NCBI RefSeq assembly: GCF_902506655.1
Contig: NZ_LR734808.1
Span: 3,098,501 to 3,162,500 of the forward strand
Origin: Marinoscillum sp. 108
GTDB taxonomy: Bacteria > Bacteroidota > Bacteroidia > Cytophagales > Cyclobacteriaceae
Direction of reading: 5' to 3'
Length of the DNA: 64,000 nucleotides
A model generated the notes under the pieces. That model saw only the letters and a program-made list of their open reading frames with translations, had not been told where the DNA came from and made no database searches. A program made the translations under genes and the position numbers. This document shows, piece after piece, positions 44,782-53,002 of the stretch (the stretch's first letter is position 1; each line of letters starts with the position of its first letter).

Positions 44782-45669
44782 TTAACCCTTCTTTTTCTTT
44801 TCAGCCAAAACGATCCCGCCAATGATCACCCCTGCACCCAGGAATTGTGTCCATGTGAGGGTTTCGCCCAGAAACAGGTAAGCAAGGCCTATGGTGGAAA
44901 TGGGTCCCAGGCTACCAAAGATTGAAAAGTCATTGGCCCCTAATATTTTGATGGCAAAGCTGACCAGATAGGAGGGAATGACCGTGGCAAATATGGCCAT
45001 GGCCAGCCCGATCCAATATACCTCGGGTTGAAAGTCGAGGAGGCCCACAGGTCGTTGTAGGGAGTAGTGAAGGATCACCGCCATACAGGACACGATCATG
45101 GCGTAGGAGGTGAAGGCGGTGGCACCAAATTTGGGAATGAGCCACCCGGAACCCACCAGGTAGCTGGCATAGGTGAGGGCGCTCAGAAAAATGAGTACAC
45201 TGCCCAGTATCACCGATGAGTCATCGCTGATGCTCAGCTCCGACACAAAGATGATCAGTACACCCAGGTAGGTCACCACCACTCCTATGACCTGTTTTCT
45301 GGTGATCTTTTTCCTGAGAAAGACAAATGAAATGAGCAACACCAGCGTGGGGTAAATGAACAAGATCAACCGCTCAAGACTGGCTTTGATGTAAATGAGG
45401 CCCAGAAAATCAAAGTAGCTGGCCAGGTAGTAGCCAATGAATCCGAAAAGAATTAACCACATGTAGTCTTTCCCGGCTACCTTTTCCTTGGGCCTGTTGA
45501 ACGCTGCGATCACCACATAGATGGGCAGTGAAAAGACCATTCGAAACAGCAGTAAAGAGACGGTGTCTACTTCATACTGATAGGCCAGCTTCACCATGAC
45601 GGCTTTACTGGAAAAAAGTAAGATGCCGGTGATGGCCAGGATTACTCCGAGGGATTTTTTTGGTAACAA
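44782..45669 (-). CDS. EamA/DMT family permease
   Basis: 295 residues with ten hydrophobic helices in two EamA repeats. Segments ILLFSSKAVMVKLAYQYEV, LIYIKASLERLILFIYPTLV and the second repeat ISTIGLAYLFLGETLTWTQF identify the family. It carries a basic tail (AEKKKKG). The substrate is unknown. It is not closely similar to the DMT permease at 16593. It diverges from the lipoprotein gene at 45828 with a 158-bp gap in which I see no full promoter match. Confidence 0.87.
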   Translation of the reverse strand: MLPKKSLGVILAITGILLFSSKAVMVKLAYQYEVDTVSLLLFRMVFSLPIYVVIAAFNRPKEKVAGKDYMWLILFGFIGYYLASYFDFLGLIYIKASLERLILFIYPTLVLLISFVFLRKKITRKQVIGVVVTYLGVLIIFVSELSISDDSSVILGSVLIFLSALTYASYLVGSGWLIPKFGATAFTSYAMIVSCMAVILHYSLQRPVGLLDFQPEVYWIGLAMAIFATVIPSYLVSFAIKILGANDFSIFGSLGPISTIGLAYLFLGETLTWTQFLGAGVIIGGIVLAEKKKKG

Positions 45670-45827
45670 CGGATGCTGTGGTTTGATTCGCCGGCTAAGT
45701 TAAACCCCGCGGTTTATTCCGGTTGACCTTTCAGGCAACTATTTGACAGAAAACTAAACGGAATGTCACCATCCTTTGAGTCAACCCTTTGACAGGATGA
45801 TGTGTCTATAGGACAAACCCAAAGACT

Positions 45828-46256
45828 ATGAAACCGACATCCATCCTCATCCCTTTTATTTTGCTGCTGATCTCCTCCTGTAGCCAGTACGACTGCTGTG
45901 TGCTGATCGATGATGAGCGCTCACTGGTGGGCAAGTGGCAGGTATTTGAATATGGCTACTCGCCCGGAGGGGGATACATAGTGGAGCAAGTGCCGGACTC
46001 TCCCGTTCAGATCCTGGAATTCAAAGCCGGCGGAGTGTTTTCTTCCAATTATACCGGACTGAAGGATTTCAACACCTATCGGGTGCTGGTCGATAGCGCC
46101 ACTGATGGCTACATCCTTTCCCTGGCTGAGGTGAGGACCGGACGCAAATCCAAAGAAACAGCAGAATACTCGTTAGTGGGTGAAGGCGATCACCTGAAAC
46201 TATACTACCGATACTGTATAGAAGGGTGCCACATCGGCATCAAACCCCTCAGATAG
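45828..46256 (+). CDS. Hypothetical lipoprotein
   Basis: 142 residues, signal peptide and lipobox (LLISSCSQYDCC), with two further Cys directly after. The domain reads LVGKWQVFEYGYSPGGGY, then VQILEFKAGGVFSSNY, a lipocalin-like pattern frequent in Bacteroidota small lipoproteins. The C-terminus has a Cys pair (YCIEGCHIG) that could pair with the N-terminal one. The ligand is unknown. Confidence 0.72.
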   Translation: MKPTSILIPFILLLISSCSQYDCCVLIDDERSLVGKWQVFEYGYSPGGGYIVEQVPDSPVQILEFKAGGVFSSNYTGLKDFNTYRVLVDSATDGYILSLAEVRTGRKSKETAEYSLVGEGDHLKLYYRYCIEGCHIGIKPLR

Positions 46257-46299
46257 CTTCTTTCTGCCCTTACGTTAAAAAGGGTTAAAGCTTTCATTG

Positions 46300-46353
46300 A
46301 TTAGTTGTACAAATCAACAGGATACTGTATCATTGTATCTTTGTACAACTAAT
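46300..46353. promoter_or_regulatory. Inverted-repeat operator and promoter of padR
   Basis: A perfect 14-bp inverted repeat, ATTAGTTGTACAAA at 46300-46313 and TTTGTACAACTAAT at 46340-46353, flanks a 26-bp spacer. Each arm contains the palindrome TTGTACAA. The right arm overlaps a -7 element, TATCTTTG at 46336-46343, that would drive the PadR gene 17 bases downstream. Binding there would block initiation. Confidence 0.68.
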
Positions 46354-46360
46354 ATTTCTC

Positions 46361-46693
46361 ATGAAACGAGAATCAATAGGAGAATTGGAGGAGCTGGTGC
46401 TCCTCACCGTAGGGGCTTTGATAAACGAAGCATACGCCGTAGCCATCCTCGATGAGCTCCATCAGCAGGCCAACAGATTGATAGACGTGACCGCTGTACA
46501 CTCTGTACTCCGGAGGCTGGAAAAGAAAGGCCTGGTGAGCTCAGAGATGAAAGGAGCCACTCAGGAGCGTGGTGGTCGCCGAAAGCGCTATTTTTTATTG
46601 ACTCAGGCTGGCCGGCAGGTGCTGGAGGAATCCATGGCGGTCCGCATGGAGCTCTATCAGAAGTTACCCAAACTCACCTTTTCCGTTAGCTGA
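46361..46693 (+). CDS. PadR family transcriptional regulator
   Basis: 110 residues with a winged helix: LEELVLLTVGALINEAYAVA, then DVTAVHSVLRRLEKKGLVSS and RRKRYFLLTQAGRQVL. PadR proteins repress nearby genes in response to small molecules. The operator described upstream fits autoregulation. The stop overlaps the start of the permease gene (TGATG), so both are made together. Confidence 0.92.
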   Translation: MKRESIGELEELVLLTVGALINEAYAVAILDELHQQANRLIDVTAVHSVLRRLEKKGLVSSEMKGATQERGGRRKRYFLLTQAGRQVLEESMAVRMELYQKLPKLTFSVS

Positions 46694-49383
46694 TGGGTCA
46701 GGCTTCCACACAAGGTCATCTGCCCCCCCGATGGGCAAGCCGCTTTCTGGAGTGGTACTGCGATCCATACCTGTTGGAGGATCTCCAGGGAGACCTGCTG
46801 GAAATCTTCTATCGCACCACTTCTCACAAAGGTCCCAGAAGGGCCAGCTGGCAATATACCTGGTTGGTATTGCGCTCTTTTCGCTGGTCGGCCCTCAGAA
46901 AAAACTCAAAACTCAAAAATAACATCATCATGAATTCAGGACAACACTTCAAAGTAGCCGTCAGGGTATTATGGCGGGATAAGTTCAACACCATGCTCAA
47001 CACGCTCGGGCTCACCATTGGCATTGTCTGTTTTGTGTTGATGGGATTATATGTGACTCAGGAAGTCACTTTCGACCACTTTCACACCAAAAAAGACCGG
47101 ATCTACAGGGCTTGGTTGCTGGAAGATTATGGGGAGGGGAAGATATTTTTCAACTCCAATACTCCGGTGCGGTTTGAGAATTTGTTTGAGGAGAACTTTC
47201 CGGAATTTGATGAAGTGGTACAGTATCACCTGAGAAATTTTCCGGTGAGCCGAAATCAGCAGGATGTGATCAGTGAGCCGGTGGCGGTTATCAGTCCTGA
47301 ATTTTTTGAAGTCTTTGATTTCGACCTGATCCATGGCAATGTGACCGAACCCCTGTCTGGCCGGTATGACCTCATTATATCCCGTGCCTATGCCGAAAAA
47401 TACTTTGGTGACGAAGACCCTATCGGGAAAACGCTCCAGCTTCAGTTCGATGAAGATGTCACGCCGTTTACCATCACGGCGGTCTTGGATGATATACCAC
47501 AAAGTTCGAGTATCAAGTTTGATCTGGCCATTTCTAATGTGCTCAACCGGGAGCTGATGGGAGAGCGCGCCCTGACTGCCTGGATGATGGTTGGGCCAGA
47601 GACTTACGTGCTCATGAAGGATCAGACAAGTATAGAAACGGTCAATGCCAAGTCGCAGGATGTGGTGATGAGCTACCTGGGCGAGGAGATGAACAGGGAT
47701 GAATACAACATTGGGTTTCAGCCCCTCACAGACATCCACCTGAACCCCGAGATTCCGGCGGGCATAGCGCCGGTGAGCAACCCGGTATATGTCTATGTGC
47801 TCGGCATTATTGGTCTGCTGGTGCTGTTCATTGCCTGCATCAACTACACCACCCTTTCCATAGGTCAGTCCATTAAGCGCTCTCGTGAGGTGGGCATGCG
47901 TAAAATATTGGGTGCCGCCAAGCGAACCCTCATTTTCCAATACCTGAGTGAGAGTGTACTGGTGGCTCTGGTCTCGATGCTGGTGGGGGGCTTGCTGGCC
48001 GTACTGTTGATCCCTACGTTCAATCGCCTGACGGGAACTGAACTAGTCTATGTTTTTGAGATGTGGCATCTGGCCATCTTCTTCCTCATTGCCTTGTGTA
48101 TTGGCACCCTGGCTGGGATTTATCCGGCCATTATTCTCACCAGCACCAAGGCACTTGCGATCATGCGTTCAGGCAGCACCTCCAGGGGTAAACACTGGGT
48201 GAGAAAAGTCATGGTGACTTTTCAGTTTGTGATCACCGTGTTGCTCATCAGCAGTGCGCTCATTATGCAAAAGCAGATCCGGTTTCTTCAGGATAAAGAC
48301 CTGGGTTTTGAATATCAGGCCTTCGTGTCGGTGCCGTTGTTTTCCAGCTCAGAGTCTGGTCGTACCACCGAGCGGATAGCCTCCGCCAGGGCTAATGGAG
48401 CGCTGCTAAAGCCTAAAATAGAGGCACATCCTCAAGTTTCGAGTATTACCATGGCCAGTCATGCATTCGGCACCCCTGGCTGGGCCGCACTGTCTTTTAC
48501 AGACGACAAAGGCATCTTTCGCACGTTCAGCATGCTGGCCGTAGACGCAGAATATTTGTCGGCTTTTGATATAGGAATCGTTGAAGGACGAGACTTTGAA
48601 AAAGGCAGCGGATTGGATGAGCGACAGTCTATTTTGCTCAACGAAACCGCCGTGGACTATTTTGGCTTTGAAAATCCGATTGGAAAGAAACTCCCCGGCG
48701 ATAACTTCGGAGAACACCGGATCATTGGGGTGGTCAAAGACTTTCATTTTTCCTCCCTCCATCAGGAGATAGCCCCGCTGGTGATTACCCAAAATGTCCT
48801 ACCTATGTTTCTGGGCATTTCTGACGCTGAAGTAAAGGATTCCATGATCCCAAAGCTACTCTTCAAATTTACCGGCTCGCAGCTTTCGCAGGTGCAGGAA
48901 ATACTCACGGAAGCATGGGAATCAACCTTCCCCAACAGAAACCTGGAGTATACCTTCCTGGACGAAAATGTGGCCCGGCAGTATGAAAATGAAGCCCGAC
49001 TCAATAAACTCATTGGCGTGGCTACGGTTATTTCCATCCTGATAGCGGCCATTGGCTTGCTTGGCCTCACCGTGCTGGTGGTGAATAGTCGGGAGAAGGA
49101 GATCGGTATTCGCAAGGTGATCGGGGCCTCTCCGTTTCAGATTTTCCACTTGCTGGCCCGTACTTTTTCGTGGCAGCTCATTCTGGGGGTGGTGCTTTCC
49201 ATTCCCCTGACCGTATGGCTGATGCAACAGTGGCTGGAGGATTTTGCTTACCGGGTGGGGATAGGCGTAGACATGTTTGCGCTGAGCACCTTTATTTCCT
49301 TTTTTGTAGCCCTGGTCGTCATTGGTTTTCAGGCCTGGAAGGCTGCGGTGGTCAACCCGGTGAAGAGCCTGAGAACTGAATAA
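46693..49383 (+). CDS. FtsX-like permease with PadR-linked prefix domain
   Basis: 896 residues. The first 80 form a prefix (PPRWASRFLEWYCDPYLLED, LQGDLLEIFYRTTSHKGPRRA) found on permeases paired with PadR genes. Then a MacB/FtsX-type permease with two halves, each with a periplasmic MacB-core domain (residues about 130-350 and 530-720) and FtsX helices (YVLGIIGLLVLFIACINYTT; SREVGMRKILGAAKRTLIF; and VATVISILIAAIGLLGLTV). No ATPase is adjacent. It probably works in antibiotic or lipid export or a signal relay with PadR. Translation starts at the overlapping ATG. Confidence 0.9.
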   Translation: MGQASTQGHLPPRWASRFLEWYCDPYLLEDLQGDLLEIFYRTTSHKGPRRASWQYTWLVLRSFRWSALRKNSKLKNNIIMNSGQHFKVAVRVLWRDKFNTMLNTLGLTIGIVCFVLMGLYVTQEVTFDHFHTKKDRIYRAWLLEDYGEGKIFFNSNTPVRFENLFEENFPEFDEVVQYHLRNFPVSRNQQDVISEPVAVISPEFFEVFDFDLIHGNVTEPLSGRYDLIISRAYAEKYFGDEDPIGKTLQLQFDEDVTPFTITAVLDDIPQSSSIKFDLAISNVLNRELMGERALTAWMMVGPETYVLMKDQTSIETVNAKSQDVVMSYLGEEMNRDEYNIGFQPLTDIHLNPEIPAGIAPVSNPVYVYVLGIIGLLVLFIACINYTTLSIGQSIKRSREVGMRKILGAAKRTLIFQYLSESVLVALVSMLVGGLLAVLLIPTFNRLTGTELVYVFEMWHLAIFFLIALCIGTLAGIYPAIILTSTKALAIMRSGSTSRGKHWVRKVMVTFQFVITVLLISSALIMQKQIRFLQDKDLGFEYQAFVSVPLFSSSESGRTTERIASARANGALLKPKIEAHPQVSSITMASHAFGTPGWAALSFTDDKGIFRTFSMLAVDAEYLSAFDIGIVEGRDFEKGSGLDERQSILLNETAVDYFGFENPIGKKLPGDNFGEHRIIGVVKDFHFSSLHQEIAPLVITQNVLPMFLGISDAEVKDSMIPKLLFKFTGSQLSQVQEILTEAWESTFPNRNLEYTFLDENVARQYENEARLNKLIGVATVISILIAAIGLLGLTVLVVNSREKEIGIRKVIGASPFQIFHLLARTFSWQLILGVVLSIPLTVWLMQQWLEDFAYRVGIGVDMFALSTFISFFVALVVIGFQAWKAAVVNPVKSLRTE

Positions 49384-49428
49384 ATCCATGCTCAATTTAC
49401 CCTGAGAATGTTTGATACGGGAGTGCGT

Positions 49429-49436
49429 TATATTTG
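49429..49436 (+). promoter_or_regulatory. Candidate -7 element (TATATTTG) for selU-selD
   Basis: TATATTTG matches TAnnTTTG, 9 bases before the ATG at 49446. The nearest upstream TTG is 14 bases away, shorter than the usual spacing, so only the -7 half is well supported. Confidence 0.4.
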
Positions 49437-49445
49437 CGGCTCCAC

Positions 49446-50456
49446 ATGAAGCAGTTAGACCCTCAGGAATTTCTTTCACTCGGAGAAAAGCTCCCCATCA
49501 TAGACGTACGCTCGCCCGTGGAGTATGAGCAGGGCCGTCTGCCCAATGCGCTCAATATGCCACTGCTGTCTGATGAGGAGCGGGTGATTGTAGGGACCCT
49601 TTACAAGCAGGACAGCCCCCAGGCGGCTTTCAAAAGGGGGCTGGATTTTATCGGTCCGAAGATGAGTGGTTTTATAGAATTTGCCGAAGGCCTTCAGTCT
49701 CAGGAGCTGCTGGTGCACTGCTGGCGTGGCGGCAACCGCTCACACAGTGTCGCCATGCTGCTGGAGACCAACGGGTTCAACGTGTCCATTCTCAACGGTG
49801 GGTACAAAGCATACCGCCGCGAAGCCCTGGAGTTTTTTGACCAACCTCTGCCACTGATGGTACTGACCGGCTATACCGGCTCACTCAAAACGGAGGTGCT
49901 CTATGCCCTGCAGGAGTTGGGAGAGCAGATGGTGGATTTTGAGGGTCTGGCTTGTCACCAGGGTTCGGCCTTTGGCCGACAGGAGTCGGAGGAGCAGCCT
50001 ACCTCAGAGCAGTTTCAGAATTTGTTATTTCAGGAGTTTAGAAAGCTGGATCTTACTCGCCGTATTTGGGTGGAGGATGAGTCCATGCGCATCGGGAGGG
50101 TGGACCTGGTAGCAGAACTCTATCATCAGAAGGAGCAGAGCCCCCATGTATTTCTGGAAGTGGCCCGGCCTGTACGGGTCAAAAACCTGGTACTGAACTA
50201 CCGCCATGTGTCGCTCGAGCGGCTGGTACTGGCCACCAAAAGCATACAGAAAAAACTTGGGAAAAAGGAAGCACGACAAGCCCTGGAGTTTATTGATCAT
50301 GGCGATGCGCCTGAAGCAGCGGCGATCATTCTCAAGTACTATGACAAACGATACGGAAAGTCCATTGAAGGAAAAAGGGACCACATACGCCTGCACCTGG
50401 AGACCCAGAGCAGCGACCCTATGCAGATCGCACAAGAAATTTTATCAAAAATATAA
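49446..50456 (+). CDS. selU: tRNA 2-selenouridine synthase (SelU/MnmH)
   Basis: 336 residues: an N-terminal rhodanese domain with the catalytic Cys in LLVHCWRGGNRSHSV, then a P-loop domain. The enzyme swaps sulfur for selenium at U34 of some tRNAs, using selenophosphate. The P-loop reads GYTGSLKTEVL, with Leu in place of the usual Gly before Lys, an odd change at a normally fixed position. The ATG at 49446 is preferred to the TTG at 49434. The stop overlaps the selD start (TAATG), so the two are coupled. Confidence 0.93.
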   Translation: MKQLDPQEFLSLGEKLPIIDVRSPVEYEQGRLPNALNMPLLSDEERVIVGTLYKQDSPQAAFKRGLDFIGPKMSGFIEFAEGLQSQELLVHCWRGGNRSHSVAMLLETNGFNVSILNGGYKAYRREALEFFDQPLPLMVLTGYTGSLKTEVLYALQELGEQMVDFEGLACHQGSAFGRQESEEQPTSEQFQNLLFQEFRKLDLTRRIWVEDESMRIGRVDLVAELYHQKEQSPHVFLEVARPVRVKNLVLNYRHVSLERLVLATKSIQKKLGKKEARQALEFIDHGDAPEAAAIILKYYDKRYGKSIEGKRDHIRLHLETQSSDPMQIAQEILSKI

Positions 50457-51481
50457 TGGAATATAAGCTCACACAATATAGCCATGGAGCCGGATGCGGC
50501 TGCAAAATAGCCCCTGAGGTACTGGACAAGATCATCAGCACTGACGGGCAGCCAATGCCTTTTTTTAAAAATCTGCTGGTGGGCAACGAGTCCAAAGACG
50601 ATGCGGCGGTCTACGACCTGGATGGCACCACGGCCATCATCAGTACCACAGACTTTTTCATGCCCATCGTGGACGATGCTTTTGATTTTGGGGCCATAGC
50701 CGCCACCAATGCCATCAGCGACATCTACGCCATGGGGGGCACGCCCATCATGGCCATTGCCATTCTGGGCTGGCCGATAGACAAGCTGCCCATAGAGGTG
50801 GCCGGCAAAGTGCTGGAAGGTGGCCGCAAGGTTTGTGCCGATGCGGGGATACCCCTGGCCGGCGGGCATAGCATTGATGCCCCGGAGCCCATCTTTGGGC
50901 TGGCCGTGACCGGGAGGGTGCCAGTGACTCAGGTGAAGAAAAACGCTGCGGCAAAGCCCGGAGACCTGCTGTACCTGACCAAGCCATTGGGCATTGGGAT
51001 GGTGACCACTGCACAGAAGAAAGGACTGGCCGACACTAAGGACCTGGACCTGGCCAAACATACCATGCTTCAGCTAAATAAGATCGGGCAGGAGCTGGCG
51101 GCCTTTGAGGGGGTGAATGCCCTCACAGATGTGACGGGCTTTGGCTTGGGCGGACACCTGCTGGAGGTATGCGAGGCGAGTGGCTGCGCTGCACAGATTG
51201 ACCTGAGCAAGGTGCCGAGGTTTGATTTTGTGCAAAAGTACCTCGACCTCAACTGCACCCCCGGCGGCACCAACCGCAACTGGAAAAGTTATGGACACAA
51301 GATCACACTGGCAGAGGGGATGGACCATCGCCTGATCGCTGATCCACAAACCAGTGGTGGGCTGCTGGTGACTGTGTCGGCTGATGCTCAGCAGGCATTT
51401 GAGTCGTTTATGCAGGAGCGGGGTTTTGACCTGGAAGCTTTCGGTACCCTGGCGGAAGGTACGGGCGTGGTGGTTGGTTGA
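50456..51481 (+). CDS. selD: Selenide, water dikinase (SelD), Cys form
   Basis: 341 residues. SelD makes selenophosphate from selenide and ATP. The active-site loop is QYSHGAGCGCKIAPEVLDKI, with Cys in place of selenocysteine. The ATP-binding core has DDAAVYDLDGTTAIISTTDFF and DIYAMGGTPIMAIAILGWP. With selU overlapping upstream, the pair makes 2-selenouridine in tRNA. No selA, selB or Sec tRNA gene is in the window, and no in-frame UGA was seen. Confidence 0.96.
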   Translation: MEYKLTQYSHGAGCGCKIAPEVLDKIISTDGQPMPFFKNLLVGNESKDDAAVYDLDGTTAIISTTDFFMPIVDDAFDFGAIAATNAISDIYAMGGTPIMAIAILGWPIDKLPIEVAGKVLEGGRKVCADAGIPLAGGHSIDAPEPIFGLAVTGRVPVTQVKKNAAAKPGDLLYLTKPLGIGMVTTAQKKGLADTKDLDLAKHTMLQLNKIGQELAAFEGVNALTDVTGFGLGGHLLEVCEASGCAAQIDLSKVPRFDFVQKYLDLNCTPGGTNRNWKSYGHKITLAEGMDHRLIADPQTSGGLLVTVSADAQQAFESFMQERGFDLEAFGTLAEGTGVVVG

Positions 51482-51534
51482 TCACTCTTTGGAGAGGTGG
51501 CAGGAAATACTCAACTTTTTGTATATTTCTAATC

Positions 51535-51967
51535 ATGGACGCCTCCAGAGACAATTACTACGGTTACAATAAGAATCTCAGAAAATTCGCTCACGAAAAA
51601 CCGTGGGAATATGAACAAGGCTGAGGCCTGTCTGTGGAAGTATGTGCTGCGGGCTGGAGGGGTGAAGGGGTTCACTTTCAGGAGGCAACGCCCCGTTCTC
51701 AACTACATAGCGGACTTTATGTGCAAGGAGCTGATGCTCATCATCGAAGTAGATGGCATTACCCATACCTATGAAGAGGTTCAAAAAAACGACAAAATTC
51801 GACAGGCAGCTTTGGAAAAAGCAGGCTTTAAGGTGATCCGCTTTTCGAATGACGAAGTACTGCATAGCATCAACACCGTGGCGGCTACCATCGAGGAGGT
51901 GGCGAGTGCGATAATGATGGAACGGGGCATTGTGGCAAGAGTCAGGAAAAGGAATCGAGAGCAGTAG
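51535..51967 (+). pseudogene. DUF559 endonuclease-like gene with a frameshift in an A5 tract
   Basis: The N-terminal frame (ATG 51535, NYYGYNKNLRKFAHE) and the long frame (ATG 51611, MNKAEACLWKYVLRAGGVKG, then FRRQRPVLNYIADF and LMLIIEVDGITHTYEE) together make a normal DUF559 protein. They are in different frames. Removing one A from the run at 51596-51600 joins them as FAHENRGNMNKAEACLW. DUF559 is a PD-(D/E)xK-like (Vsr-like) fold with IEVDG at the catalytic site. A real frameshift, a sequence error or programmed slippage are all possible; if nothing corrects it, the 118-residue piece may still fold. Confidence 0.72.
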
Positions 51968-51970
51968 TCA

Positions 51971-52074
51971 CCATCCCCCGCCAGCGGGGGAAATTCCATT
52001 CGGGGCCGGCATCAACTTCTCCTTCCTTCTCTCCATTGAAGCAGCGTACCTGTCCCCCTTTTGGAGGGGGATGG
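51971..52074. repeat. Nested inverted-repeat element after DUF559
   Basis: The 104-bp element is bounded by CCATCCCCC (51971-51979) and GGGGGATGG (52066-52074). Each end has its own hairpin: CCCCCGC-CA-GCGGGGG (51975-51990) and CCCCCT-TTTGG-AGGGGG (52054-52070). This resembles small repetitive palindromic elements often seen in Bacteroidota next to DUF559 genes; that link is from memory, not shown here. It lies at the left edge of the AT-rich island. Confidence 0.55.
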
Positions 52075-52101
52075 GGGGTGGCGGTGCGCTGATCTGTTTA
52101 A

Positions 52102-52183
52102 AAACAACACTACGTTTTGTGGGAAACGACGCTACGTTTTTATGAAAACAACACTACGTTTTTAAAAAACGACCTTACGTTTT
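52102..52183. repeat. Four near-identical 17-bp half-palindromes at 21-22 bp spacing
   Basis: Copies at 52102-52118, 52124-52140, 52146-52162 and 52167-52183 share AAAC(A/G)AC..TACGTTTT. The second is a good interrupted palindrome (AAACG ACGCTA CGTTT). Starts are 22, 22 and 21 bp apart, two helical turns, so a protein could bind all four on one face. There is no open frame of note. They are followed by the 3' end of the minus-strand HNH gene. Confidence 0.72.
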
Positions 52184-52207
52184 TTTGGGAGGACAGGTGG
52201 TTATCCC

Positions 52208-52975
52208 TTATTTTCTTAATCTTTTTTCATTATGATATAGCAAAAAAGAAGGGTCAGGTAAGAATTTGGTTGGTGTTATTATCTCTTTCCCCTCAAAAGC
52301 CAGAAAATTCTTCTTAATGGATTGATTCTTATTCTTTTTCAAAGAGGGTGAAATAAGTATTTTATACTCTGGTGAAATGGAAATCAGACCAAGCTCAAAA
52401 GCCTTATCGTGAAGCCCATTCATAGCCAGTCCATTGCTTGGGTTTAATCTGTTTTTTTCATCGATACTCCACGGCACGATATGTCCGGCAATTAGGAGCT
52501 CTGGCAGGTTGATGCCTGTAATACAGCAAGTATTATTATAAGAAGCAAGAATGGTTTTTCTGAAAAAGGATTGGTTGATTCTTGTTTTTACAAATCTTTC
52601 TTTTTCTCCACCATCCAATTCTGAAAAGTCGGACTCTATAATAGGGGAAGCCTCTAAAATGCCTTTCTTTTTTCCAAGCAAAACCTCGCTTTCGTATACT
52701 GCCTGATCCCAATTGGCATAAAATTCAGCCCAAATTTCTTTGTCCAACTTGCTCGTATGATCGGCTCCTTTGATCCCACGGGCTTGGAGACTGGGATCGA
52801 GGCTAGCAAAATTCACCAGTTTATAAGCAACAGCGCCTGAAGTTCTTCCAAGCAAGCGGGCTAATTCTACAATATCTGGATTTCCACTGTGCATTTTGCC
52901 AAAGGGCAATTTGCAGTAGAGATTAATAGCTAGGATAAGCTCCTCTCGTGTCCAGAGTTGTTGGTGTTTTTGCAT
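52208..52975 (-). CDS. HNH endonuclease with N-terminal HTH-like domain
   Basis: 255 residues. The first 90 are a helix-rich domain (WTREELILAINLYCKLPFG, then GRTSGAVAYKLVNFASLDP) of the kind fused to HNH restriction nucleases. The nuclease core is HNH_2-like: CCITGINLPELLIAGHIVPW, with NPSNGLAMNGLHDKAF completing His165, Asn181 and His189. It probably cuts foreign or modified DNA. The sequence is AT-rich like its neighbours. The kinase-like gene starts 27 bp upstream on the same strand, so the two are likely co-transcribed. Confidence 0.88.
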   Translation of the reverse strand: MQKHQQLWTREELILAINLYCKLPFGKMHSGNPDIVELARLLGRTSGAVAYKLVNFASLDPSLQARGIKGADHTSKLDKEIWAEFYANWDQAVYESEVLLGKKKGILEASPIIESDFSELDGGEKERFVKTRINQSFFRKTILASYNNTCCITGINLPELLIAGHIVPWSIDEKNRLNPSNGLAMNGLHDKAFELGLISISPEYKILISPSLKKNKNQSIKKNFLAFEGKEIITPTKFLPDPSFLLYHNEKRLRK

Positions 52976-53002
52976 TATTAATATTGGTACAAGCGGCGAT
53001 AC

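Noticed and set aside
47047-47940. 297-residue open frame on the minus strand across the FtsX-type permease
   Set aside because: Antisense shadow; the permease frame has conserved family motifs.
50456-51481. Possible selenocysteine coding or SECIS element
   Set aside because: SelD has Cys codons, and I saw no in-frame UGA in a recognised selenoprotein.
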